This document shows, in pieces, positions 1 to 12,000 of a stretch of DNA of 64,000 nt. This DNA comes from Nymphaea colorata. Lineage: Eukaryota; Streptophyta; Magnoliopsida; Nymphaeales; Nymphaeaceae. The position numbers and the translations under genes were made by a program. The notes under the pieces are model-generated. The model was not told the DNA's origin and searched no databases. It saw only the letters and a list, made by a program, of their open reading frames with translations. Position 1 is the first letter of the stretch; each line of letters starts with the position of its first letter. The stretch spans positions 23,515,703-23,579,702 of the forward strand of contig NC_045146.1 in the NCBI RefSeq assembly GCF_008831285.2. The letters run 5' to 3'.

Positions 1-357
1 AAGTGATTTTAATGAGTAGAGCCTGATCTATTATCCAAGTCCTTTACTACTTTTCCTATGTTGAACCACTATTAAGACCTGGTGACACTACCTCATAGAC
101 ATATCCAGTTCCAAACTTCCCAATTCAGGGAAAGATGCAACAGACTGACATAATAGATGCATGCCATGTTACATGTAAGGCTATGTCAAAGATTTTGGTT
201 TCGAAAGGAGACATGTCAAGGTTTGGATATTGTTATGTACTAACAAAAAAGACAAGCAACAGACATTTGGCCTTGTGTTGAGTTGCCATCTTTTTTGTTG
301 TATTATTTGAAATTGAGCATTGTTGACAAACTATGTTTCTATGAACTTGTTCCACAG
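1..357 (+). other. Formin intron (partial) before the first visible exon
   Basis: No coding similarity is seen. The stretch is T-rich and ends in TTGTTCCACAG at 347-357, a good acceptor for the formin exon starting at 358. The donor lies outside the window. The short open frame over 283-474 runs through this acceptor into the next intron and is not an independent gene. Confidence 0.7.
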
Positions 358-3300
358 GTTGACTTGCGAAGGGCAAATAACTGTGAAATAATGCTTACCA
401 AGATTAAGATGCCCTTGTCAGAGATGATGGTGAGTATTCATCAGATGTTCATGATGCTTATATACTATTGTTAGTGCAATTCATGTGCTGGTACTGTCAG
501 TGCAATTTGGCTTATCATTGTGAGTGTTTAAGTACATGTTCATTATCTCTGCTTCTCATAAATTTTCATTTCTAATCGCTCCTATGATGTTGTGAACTTT
601 AGAGTTTTACTGGAATTCTTGCTCCTATGACCTCACTACCACAATTTAGCATGTCATTGGAACACTTTGACTAATCCTTAAAGCTATGTTGATGGTACTG
701 CATGATTACTTTCTGGTATTTTTATCTTAAAAGAAGCTTATACTAAAACTTTCTAGTTTCTACTTTAGATTTTCTGTATAACCTGCTTGCTTTGCCTTTG
801 GTGTTCCTCATCTATTTGAATCCAAACTTTTGAAATGCTCAACAATGCAGCTTTCAGTTGAAATTTTTCTTGAAAAGATTATTTTTTAATTGTATTGAGG
901 GATCTTCTTCTGCTACCATAATGGGCTCATGACTTGTTATGTTACTCTCTTTTCACATTGTCTTCTAAGTTCTTTGTCTTTGTTTTTTTTTTCCTCCTTT
1001 TAAACTTCTCTAGAACAAGGCATTATTTTAACCTTTGTGATGCTTGGTAGGGTATTGTTTATTTAATATTATTATTAGTTTCCCCCTTAATGATAAGGTC
1101 CAAGAGCTTTTCCTTTTCAACATTGTTAGTTGTTGCTGTTTGATGCCGTGTTAAGCTTTTCATCTGTGAACAATGTGAAAGAACGTGGATGTAGTTGTAC
1201 TTGCAATGATCCCTCTTTTTCTCATTCTTTTTGCCTTTTTGTTTTGAAAAGTGGATCTACTATTGGATCTACGATCCAACCACATGGACTAAAAATTATT
1301 ATCCATCCATATATGGAAGACACAAAACTCTTTGACACAATAACCAAGTATTGACTGCTTGGGTACCTCTATTTGTATAATTAATTTAATATTTCATCAA
1401 TCATTTTTTATTTCTCTAGGAAATATTTTCATACACTGTGGTTTGATGAACCTTTACAAGCCATAAGTGTTTACAATTACATAACTAACATATTTGATGT
1501 CCTCTTCAGAATGCAGTATTATCTTTGGATGCATCAGTATTGGACATTGATCAAGTGGAGAATCTCATTAAGTTTTGTCCAACAAAAGAAGAAATGGAGA
1601 TGTTGAAGGTATTTCCTTTGAACTAGGTTATGGGGAGTCTAATTTTTTTGCACACCTTAGTAACGGATAGCTTGTTAGTTATTTTAGTTGTGCTGTCTTT
1701 TCTTTGAGTTTACTATTCTGCCAATTCTGCCAAAAAATTTTATATTTTTTCATGAATTGCCGTTTTTTAGTAAATCTTCAATTTTGAAAGATAAAAGGCC
1801 CTTGTTAAAGTTTACACTGAATGGGGATTCCTTTAAAGATCATTAATAGTCATATTTGATTGCCCCACGTTCAGGATAACTGATCTATACTGTCAACCAT
1901 GCAAAAACTGTTCCTGAAGTTGGAAACAAGCATCTTATGTTTCATTAATAGAGTTAACTTATTCAGAATCAGTTTCAGTGTTTGATTTCAAAGGGTGTTT
2001 TACTCAAATCCTCGTTGAGGGATTCACAGCACCCACCACAATTGCCACAATTTTCCCTGTCTGCCCACTTCTGTAGAGCAGGTTTTCCAGATTACATATT
2101 CCCAGATCATCCTGGTTGACAAGTAGGCATACACATGAAGACAGAACATTTTATCTTTTGGATGAAATTTCTGTAGTTCTAGCTCATCTTTGAGGTACCT
2201 TTTATTTTATATTGTCAGCCCAGGTGGTGTCTTGATTATATATGCTGGTCTCTGAAACCCTTGCATCATCTGTCTGCTTTTTCCTGTTTGTTCATGGATT
2301 ACTAGCTCACTGCTTCCTGCTTCTTTTGGATTTCGGTTATTCATCAACTATAATTAAATTTGTTTATTAGGATGACGCTCCTATGTCTAACACAACGAGC
2401 CAGTTGTCTTTATACAGCATCATGAGTTCATTGTTTATTAGAGGTAGGTACATTTATTACATTGTTGAATTTTATTCATTGCAAACATGTTATGTTGCAG
2501 AACTATGGTGGAGACAAAGAAATGTTAGGAAAGTGTGAGCAGGTATTCTTTTTTTTTGAAAATTTGTCAGTAGCTTCAAATTTATGCTGTTACTAACTGA
2601 GTTGTTGTTGAACTTTGGAAGTTTTTCCTTGAGTTGATGAAGGTTCCCCGTGTGGAGTCCAAACTAAGAGTGTTTTCATTCAGAATTACATTCTCTGCAC
2701 AGGTTTATGTTAAAAAAATCTACAGTTTTTTCCCCTTTCTGCTATATAAATTATATTTCATTAGAAATTTCTTGAAAATTTGCAGGTTAATGAACTACAG
2801 AACAATTTGAACACAATTAAGAATGCTTCTAAAGAGGTACTTGTTTGAATTGTGAAACACAAAGTCAGTGGTGTTGGCTCTGAAATACTGATACAATTAC
2901 TGGCTCCAACATAACTTTTCTCTAGGTCAAAGAATCTGTAAAGCTGAGAAGTATAATGCAAACGATTCTTTCACTAGGAAATGCATTGAATCAGGGGACA
3001 GCACGAGGTATGGACGTGGGGTAGAATTTGTCAAGGCTTCAGTAGTACTTGAATTCTTATTCTTCTCTGCTATTTGACATGGTTTGTGCAGGTTCTGCTA
3101 TAGGATTTAAACTAGACAGCCTTCTTAAGTTGACAGATACTCGTGCACGAAATAGTAAAATGACTTTGATGCATTATCTCTGTAAGGTAGTTGTCTTTGC
3201 TACTCTCTTAAAGCAGAATTTAATTTTGTAATGTTGTGCTTACAGTTTCATTCACCCTAGGTTGCTGTTGATTCTTTCTTTCTCTTTGGCGCTATGTTAG

Positions 3301-6226
3301 TGATCTTTGGTTACTTCTTTCTCTTTTGCACTTTATCAGAAAAGTTGCTTTGAAAAATATGTTCTGTTATATGGGCCAGTAATAACATAAGACTAGTTTG
3401 AAGCACTCATTTGGTGGCTATTGATAATTTCCTTGTCTTGAATTCTAGTTTGTGCAGCCACATTCCTGATGGTTCATATGAAATATGCCTGTGTCAAGCG
3501 ATTTTCATTGTTTTCTTGGACATGATCCTATGAACAGGATCTGTTGCAGAGATACATATGTGAAGTTTAATCGTTGTTTGGGCATGAAAACTTAAAGAAC
3601 TGTTCTGTGAACACATTATAGCTGACTTTATAATGGAACTGGCAGTCAGAGATTTAGATGGGGCAAGGTGGTATTTTGATTTTGCTGATCATCATGATGA
3701 CAATATGTATGGATATTAATCATATACATTGGAATTTTTTTTGGACCATTCTCTTAATTTCCTAATAAGAATAAAAGCTTTTTAGTTTTCGCGGATCTTT
3801 GCAGTGTATGCCTATAAACTGTTTCAGAAACTTTTGAGACCAAAAGAAAAAGAAAATGATGTTTACTTGCCAAAGTCAGTCAGTCCCTAGTATTTCTCCT
3901 TATGGGAGTCCCTAGTATTTCTCCATATGTATGATGTTTTCTCTTATTGATGTCAACTTTTTCTGGTCTTTTCCTCTTGTGGTGTTTTTAGTTTAAGCCT
4001 GTATTGTGACTAAATAAAGCTTAAATATGTCGCTATGCCTCTCTTGCCTGAATACTGTACCTTTTTTTTTGTGATGTTTATTGTTATGTTTGATACCTTC
4101 ACTGTTAATTTTTTCAGGTGCTTGCTGAGCAAATGGCTGAATTACTAGACTTCGACAAGGACCTTGTTCATTTAGAAGCTGCATCTAAGGTTTTTTTATG
4201 TTTTATAAACATGCAACTGACCTTTTCATACCCTAGATCGCATCTTGTATTCCTATTGTTGTTGACGTCATTCATGACTTTTCTGAGGTAACTTTTTAGA
4301 TCCAACTGAAATCCTTGGCGGAAGAAATGCAAGCTGTGAGTAAAGGACTTGAAAAGGTTGAGCAGGAACTTGCTGCATCAGAAAATGATGGTCCTATCTC
4401 TACCGGTTTCCGAAAAGTAAGCACCCAAAATCATGGGAATTAGTTTCTTCGTAGTATTTCAATGTGTTGGTCTTCTTACAGTTCTTTGTTTTCCTTACAA
4501 CCTAGATTTTTATGTTTCAGTAGTTGGTTACTGAGTTTCTTTTCTTTCAGCCTAACCTTCTAATTCTAGTTCAATATGGCTAATTAATCAGCTGGAATCC
4601 AACAGGCTCCAGTTATACAGAGTTTTTCCTTGTCAAGGTCATATAAAACAGTTTTTCTCTCAGGTAAAATTTATTTTAGCAAGATCATGATTGGGGTTTA
4701 TTATTGTCTAGAACTAAGTTAGATGGGTACTTCAGTAAGGTCCACGTAACTGTGTTGCCGTATCCGTACCCAAAGTGGATACTTGGACACATTTGGGTAC
4801 ATTTTAGCTCAAAGCTGATTCAAAGTTTAAACTACTTAATTTTACTTGATTAATTTTTGCTAACTCTGTTTTCATTTTGTTTTTTAGAGTATTGTTCATT
4901 AACATGTAATGGTTTTATTTATAAATTATATCACTTATTTATTTAAATATTAATTTCATTTTGACTTTTTTGTGCTATTTTACATATATACATATTTATA
5001 TATCCTGCTGTGTTCCCGCGCCCACATTTTTTAAAGTTACCATATTGTACCCATACTTCCGTACCTGAATCGTACCCGTGCCCATGTGACTTAAATGTAG
5101 AAGTGGCTCTGTCAAATAATGATTAGCTTACCAGTCTCACCTGCTAGCATGGTCTGATAGAAAGAACACTTCTTTAAATTCAGTAAGTAATTTAAATGAG
5201 TCTGAATGATATCCTGTTGGATCAGAGGATTATAATTATTGGTCACAGGATCATTAGCGGTTAATCCTTGCATTCTGGATGCAATATTTCTCCCTTAGCA
5301 TAAAGGTATGAGTCAAGGTATTAAATGCATGTACCTGCAGCTTGCTTGTGGAATTATTCCATACTTTTATGCGTGATACATGCAAAGAAGTAACTAGTTC
5401 ATATTTCATGTCAACCGCAGGCTACTGAATTTGGTAGTGACAATTTGTCCATCATTTTATCTTCAGGCTTTGAAAGGATTTCTTGATTCTGCTGAGGCTA
5501 GCGTGAGGGCCTTGACATCTTTGTATTCTGAAGTGGTAGGTACCTTCTCCTGTGGTAATGCAAGATATAATAAACTTCAGTTCTAACCATAAGGATAATG
5601 TTTGGATAATAGGGAAGGAGTGCAGACTCAGTTGCCCAGTATTTTGGGGAAGATCCAGCTCGTTGTCCTTTTGAACAAGGTAAGTTCTTTTCTCTTTTGA
5701 TGGCTATTTCCTTTTACTTTGGTCTGTACGTCACTGCATTGGTATAGAAATATGATCTTCATGTGCAACATAGGGATAGAGACCCATGTTTCTGAATTCT
5801 GTTCAAGAGATTAAGACCAAGGCCTTCTTGTGCACCCTTAAGTGCCATGCTAGCAAGCAGGCCTAGTCTTGTTTTTTGTGTCACTTTTCGTAAAGTCGTA
5901 TTTCTATGTTCTTCCAAAGTCAGCATTTACAATGTTTAAAACTTAAAGTAGCTTTTGACCCAAATTTGTAATACAATGTATTGTTCTTGGACGATTGTGT
6001 ACCTGTGCATGTGAAATTAATCAGCGTATTCTTTTTGGGCCTTGTGGCAGTGACAACAACATTGGTGCTCTTTATGAATTTGTTCAATAAATGCCGTGAG
6101 GAGAATGCCAAACAAGCGGAAGCGGAAAAGAAAAAGCTAGAAAAGGAAAGCATGAAAGAGAAGATCAACCAATCTACAAAAGTAGACGTTGAGAAGTCCA
6201 GAGTGAACTCCACTATGAGAATATGA
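358..6226 (+). CDS. Class II formin, FH2 domain, C-terminal part (5' end outside window)
   Basis: Formins nucleate and cap actin filaments; the FH2 domain binds barbed ends. Twelve coding exons can be joined at GT-AG sites: 358-429, 1510-1608, 2501-2542, 2622-2702, 2786-2836, 2926-3007, 3092-3186, 4118-4189, 4300-4416, 5467-5535, 5613-5679 and 6051-6226. They give 1,023 nt, or 340 residues plus a TGA stop, in one unbroken frame. Visible FH2 signatures are VDLRRANNCEIMLTK, the lasso/knob part IKFCPTKEEMEMLK, LGNALNQGTARGSAIGFKLD (the GNxxN motif), TLMHYLCK and YFGEDPARCPFEQ. The tail is charged and coiled-coil-like (KQAEAEKKKLEKE). This wording matches plant class II formins (AtFH13/14/18/20 group) rather than class I. 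The class II N-terminal PTEN-like region and the FH1 proline tract must lie upstream of position 1. Introns run from 79 to over 1,000 nt. The exact paralogue cannot be assigned. Confidence 0.93.
3882..3931 (+). repeat. Two-copy 25-bp tandem duplication in a formin intron
   Basis: The unit beginning AGTCCCTAGTATTTCTCC occurs at 3882 and again at 3907, with nearly identical sequence. It lies in the intron between the exons ending at 3186 and starting at 4118. No function is suggested. Confidence 0.75.
4725..5100. repeat. Degenerate inverted-repeat element in a formin intron
   Basis: The left part has GCCGTATCCGTACCC (about 4756-4770). The right part has several GTACCC and CCGTACC motifs in opposite sense (about 5040-5085). 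Between them is AT-rich filler. The outward-facing GGGTAC-rich ends resemble an old MITE. No clean terminal repeat or target duplication was found, so the borders are approximate. Confidence 0.35.
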
Positions 6227-7500
6227 TCAATATGGCTGGCATCTGAATATCACATACACGAGAACAATGAGCTGAAGGAATCCATGCGGACACTCAATTG
6301 TACTATTGCCTCAATGCTAAAGTCAGTAAATTCTTTCAGATTCAAACTACAGTTCAGACGGATCAGATGTTATACTGGCAATGAACAAGCTTCTTTGTGG
6401 TGAACAGTTGTGGTTTGGATCCAAAATGTGGAGGGGTTGCATATACTGAACCTGATGCAAAATTCGTTTCCAGGTGTTCTCTCCAGCTGTTCCTTTAAAC
6501 CATATAATTTGTCTTGTGCAGTCATAATGCAATTCGTTTGCTGTTTATGACAGTGTAGGATTTTATGAGATCCCATCCGCAAGTTTACAAACTTTGGTTC
6601 GAATCAATTGCTACTCCCATGGAAGTAAATGAACTCGTTTAGACTTGTCTAAGACTGACTATGGAACCTTGTTGGTTAAGAAAGTAGTGAAAGACATGTT
6701 AAGGTATTAACTAGGAATTCGTGTGCTACATTTTTGTTGGGCTTGGGTTTTCCTCAGTTTGTTCCATGTTATTGCTGTGTTTCTTGTCTAGATACCTTTG
6801 TTTTTTTCAGGAAAAGAAGTTGATTACACTATGCTGAAATTGCTATGTTTTTGTAATATCCTTGGGGGTTTGGCTTATCGGCTTTTTTTTTTTTCGTCCA
6901 CTCAAATAATGACTGCAGAGATTGTAATGCTTTGCTCCTTTTCAAGTGCTTAATGCGTAACCAACCTTATGTGAGTTACCAAGTGGACCTGGTGACTCAT
7001 CAAGTATATTGTTCTTGAGCTTGCTACGTTGATCCTTTCTAAGGAAAAATATTTGTTTGAACTTTGAACTAGGCCCAGCTGAAGTTCATTAGTAAAAATA
7101 AAAGATGTTAGGACGGTAATATATTTATTCTTGAATGAAAGTAAATTAAGAAGCGTTCTTGTTTTGCAGGTCAAGCAGTCTTCCTATATGCAAGCAGAAG
7201 ATTTCTACACGAGGGATCAACTACTTTATAAATCACAGAAAGCGAGAACGAAGGAAAATCTTTTTGTATAATATCAGAAGCAGTCAGCGTTTTGTACAGG
7301 ATAAATTTAGGTACAGTTTGGCACGATTCATCTGTAACATATTGCATCTTGCCTGAATCCAGGCCACTAATTTTTTTTTTCTCTGGAAAGAATAGTTCCC
7401 TTTTTATATTCAAGTGAAAGTGATAGGTAGTCGATGGCATTGTCGACGCCACTTTTTATCATTGTATAATAACCTCAATTTTCCTGCATTTTCCTAATTG
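6227..7500 (+). other. Formin 3' UTR and downstream flank
   Basis: This follows the formin stop and is T-rich with no long convincing coding frame. A possible acceptor, TTGTTTTGCAG at 7160-7170, precedes a purine-richer stretch (7171-7356) that could be an alternative 3' UTR exon. That is inference only. Several AATAAA-like signals are present, and none can be chosen as the poly(A) signal from sequence alone. Confidence 0.4.
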
Positions 7501-9074
7501 TATTCCTTGTACATTTGTTTCTCGTGTTTCTCGTGGTAAAGAAGTGCTAAATGCCCTCGAGACTGGTGTTCGTCTTCTTTTTGCCTGTTGTTTTTACTCA
7601 AGGGGCAGTTCAGGCTGCTAATTTGGTTAGTGTCGACCCGCTCTTGAATTACCTGAAGGTGCGGTTCGACCGAGAGGAGCAGAGGCTTATCTATGTAATT
7701 ACGTTGTTGCCTTTGGGTCGAGCACTCTCTTTTCTTTGTCCAAGACTTTCCGTCTGACCAACCAAGACAGACTTCTGACCAACCCGCCAAGGGTTTTGAG
7801 GCTGGACCAGGTACGAAGAATGAATCTATGTCTGTGCATGGAAGTAGCTGGCCTAGGCCACTAACTTTTTGAGCGCAGTGGGGGTTGGTTCCGATTCGAC
7901 AAGGGTAGAATGCCTGGTCGTTGGTATACGGATGACCAAAAACGCTGCGTTTCCTTCGTTCTATCACCAAAAGCGTGTGGGAAAATACTAGAGATGCAGC
8001 GTCTGTATATATATATATATATCTATATATATATTTGACAGGCTTCACAAAAAAAAGTGGATCTCACGTCACGATCTCCAAACGACTATCCAATAAAAGT
8101 AAGATTATCTGAAAAAGTAGGGGAAAGTGTTCTGTTCATAATTCATCTATATGCTACAATCAAACATGCCAGAAGTTCAGCAGCAAATTTCTAAAGCTGT
8201 CGTTGTCTTGAGCTGCTTGTTTCACAAGTCCCCAGGAATGTAAGTATGAGGTACACTAAGTGCGAGACTTTGCAAGTCAACTTCTCAATTTCGTTTCTTC
8301 ATAATATGGCTACGTCTACCTTGATCTGCCTTCTTTGGAAGCGAGACTCGGTCCATTTTTAGTATGTCATTTACACACTCCAATGCCTTCTGCAATATGA
8401 ATCTGTTGGCAGTAGTATGAGTTGTGGAAAAGACTGTTTACCCAGTGAAGCTCTTTTTCTCAATAGACGATGAAATTTGTCTTTTTATACTTCCTCTGTG
8501 TCCGTGTGCATGGAAGCTAGCTTGCAGACTGGCCTCTTTGGATTTGAACCTCGAATATTCAATTCTGTGAAGACTTGCAAAAGCACAGAATGATATTGCA
8601 TTAAAGAAAAAAAAAGACAAAAGGGAAGAATTAACAGAGCGAATGTTAACTTACAATTTATAAGGTTCTATAAGAAGATGAAAATTGATTATTACAGTCA
8701 GGCTATTGCTTGTAACCCATGTTCCTTTCCACGAAACCATACAATAGTTTGAACCATCAAGTAATACAGAAGCAGATGCAGTCGGTTTAAACCGTGAAAC
8801 TTCTAACGAGTTTGTACCAATTAGTAGCAAAATTGCATCTGCTAACTGTGTACATGTAAAAACTTATCCCTGATGCAACACCACGTACAGAACTATCAAC
8901 TTTCCCTAAGAACACACTATAGATCAACATTTTCATCGACACTCAACCAGCAAAAGTTGATTGTTCAGTATCTTCCAATCTCTTATATTGGCTTAAAGCA
9001 AGCAACTGGAGGCCCAAATATTTCTTCCTTCCATAAATACAGCCGCTGTCAAGATGTTCAGATGATCCGATTCG
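7501..9074. other. Convergent intergenic region between formin and NERD1-like gene
   Basis: The formin and the minus-strand FG-GAP gene point toward each other here, so both 3' UTRs probably lie in this stretch. An unusually stop-poor block covers 7494-8048, with open frames on both strands, but nothing in it matches a family I know. A TA microsatellite sits near 8006-8035. The rest is unremarkable AT-rich DNA. Confidence 0.5.
8006..8035. repeat. (TA)n microsatellite
   Basis: About 30 bp of TA dinucleotides with one CT interruption. Confidence 0.9.
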
Positions 9075-12000
9075 TCACCTGTAGTCAGTTGGTGCCCTGG
9101 GTTTCCCTTTAGCCGATCCCATGTGCAATGAGATGAGAATTACAGCCATTACAACTATCAGGGAACCAATGAGTGTGCTAAAGAAGAGGACGCCTGGCTG
9201 CTGCATCTGCACAAAGCCATACACTCCACTTGCAGTCACAAGAATGATATCAGTGAGCCCGTCATTTGAAAAATCATCCAACACCAAAGCATGAGTAGGT
9301 GGAGCAGGCAGTTCTATGGATGCTAACTGGCTACCACCAGGGGATATCACCACGGCTTCTTGATCACCTGCAGCAAGAATCACCTCTTGGCCTCCGTGAA
9401 TGGTTAGTTTCATTGCTTTCAATGTGGGCACAATTATAGCATTCATCATGCCTGAGGGTGATGGGAGGTTAGACCACGTTGCGCCTGTCAAAAGCTGCCA
9501 TCTCCATATGGCACCATGACCATGCAAGCCCGGAGCATATGAGGTCACCTACACCAAAAAGAATCAGATTACAGCCGAATGAGATGCACTTTCCAGTAAA
9601 AATAAAATATTCCAGGAAGAATGTTAATTAATGAGCAGTTGCAGCATCATGCAAGAACTCATAAATACATAAGGCCTATCAAACAGATACATTAAGTTTT
9701 GCTTAGCTTACTTCTCCTCGGCTTGTTAAGAATACAACATCACCATGGCTTCCTTTCCGGTGCCTGTGACCATCCTTCTTGCCGATCAGAATAGGTGCTG
9801 CAACTTCCAGAGGCATTGGATCAGCAACATGGCCATAACTTCTAGCAAAATCTCCATGTTGGAAGAGATTGAAGGGGGAGTGGTGGCATATGGTGGCATT
9901 AAAGAGTACTTCTCGTACTGGAACACCAGATGTTGCAACTGCCCAACAAGGCCTAAGCACCTCCATAGATCCACTTACTACAGTTTGTTCAACTCCATTT
10001 CCACCAACAGCCTGTAGGACAAAACTAAATTACAAAATAGTTGTATCTACACCACCATCATTTATGAGGTTAAGATGAGGCTTCTTCCAAGTAGCAAGAG
10101 TTCAACCCTGTGCAGTTCATTAGTAGACAATGAAGGAGAAAGCTAACCACTAACAGAAGCATGATTGAACTCTGTCATTGTTGAATTTTGCCACTACCAA
10201 GGAATTTTTGAGAAAAAAAGCAGTATTTCTAATTGAGGCTCAGTGCTCAAAGTGTCACAGAGGAAAAAAGACAGAATCCCAGTAATTATTTGTGGTTCCA
10301 AAAATTATCTGCAGGAGAATTCAGGAAGGAGTCTGTATCATTAAGGCTATTAACATAGGAGCCAGATTGATGAGATTGATGATGGGTCACAATGGCACAA
10401 AAATAAGTCAACTGATCTAATAGGCATTAAACTTACAATCACTATCATCTGCAACTACACCGTGGAAAGGTCTTAGAGATGCCATTCTACCATCAGTTGT
10501 TCCAAGCAATAAAACTAGCAGTCATAAACAAGTTTCCAACTAAATGAAGGGTACCATTTGACAACCTCAAACCTAACCAAGTCAGGATTAATGATTCCAT
10601 ATACCTGTAATTTGAGATAAGGCTTCTCAAAGATGATACCCAACAACAGTTTAGCTTACTTCCCTGACTCATGAAAGGTATCGTCATCCAGCAACTAGAT
10701 TTACCTAAGAAGAATGTATCTGAAGCAAAATTTCCATTTACCTAGTTAATTTCAGAGTACTTTTGTTTTCCCAATTTACATTTAACACAAAATCTTGGCT
10801 TCAGATTCCTTATCAACTTCATCAATGCACGGATATGGAAGTGCAAACATAAGCACACATGCACACATGCAAACAGTGAGAACATGCCAGTCGACATTCT
10901 TTCGTCATAGCTATTTCACAGAAGTTACTTTCATTTACTATACTGATATTCAAAACACATAAACACATAAATGCACTGACATGGAAGCACACGCATAAAC
11001 ACACGTATGCACACATGCAGACAGTGAGAACATGCAAATCAACATTCTTTGTCACAGCTGTTTCACACAAGGTTGCTTTCATGTACTATATTGATATTCA
11101 GGAAGCCCTAAAACAGCAAGCTGTGATCAGATAATATTTGCATTCACAAAATTCTGTTGGCTTGCCATGTATCCTTTATATAGAATAAGCAACAGAAAAG
11201 GTGACATGCAACAGCCAACACAGTAGTGGTTTCACAAGGATAGATTTCATTCAAATTAGTAATTAGTTGTACACATGAAATCAAATGAGCACTCACTAGC
11301 CTACTCTCCCCCCAACCCACATGCATGCATGTACGTGAGCACACAAACATACATACAAAGACACATTAAAGTGCACACATCATGAGAACTTAAAGAATCA
11401 ATCTACCCTCCTCCTAAGAAAATATTCATGTTAATTTCTGCTTCATAGTTAACATTGACCATACAATTATCGCAATCAAGAGAGACATCATACAACTATA
11501 GCGCACTTCAGCATATATTCATTTCTGCATCGCAGGATATTATTTCATCCACAAAAGATAATCAACCTCCACAACAATCAATTTTAGAGCATTGGCAGCT
11601 AGACCATAGGACTGAATGACGCAACTCAGCACAGAGGAAAAAGTAATGTTTTAATGAACCGGAAATTTGATTAAATGGAAATTACAACTTATACAACATA
11701 GTCATTGTAAAGACAATTATCAAACAAGTGAAAAGATTTAAGCACCTGGACATGATCTAGAACACCATCTCCATTAATATCAGCATGAAGACCACCTTCA
11801 TGGAGATGAAGCTGCCATACATTAATAAAAGAGTATGCAAAATATGTTAGTTCAATAAAACAATAAGATAAGTCATGCATGTCAACCACACAATAAACTT
11901 ATACCATGACACAAGGTAAGAGATAATATCATCTTTGCGGAAAAATGAAAGCATGACTAACCTACAAATATGAGCAGTATTTCTGAAAATATAACAATTT

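Noticed and set aside
7494-8048. 184-residue minus-strand open frame
   Set aside because: Its C-terminal and N-terminal parts include microsatellite translation (YIYRYIYIY), the plus strand is also open, and no domain is recognisable. Probably a stop-poor chance frame in the convergent 3' region.
10822-11082. 86-residue Cys-rich minus-strand frame
   Set aside because: Translation of CA-rich tandem repeat inside a NERD1-like intron.
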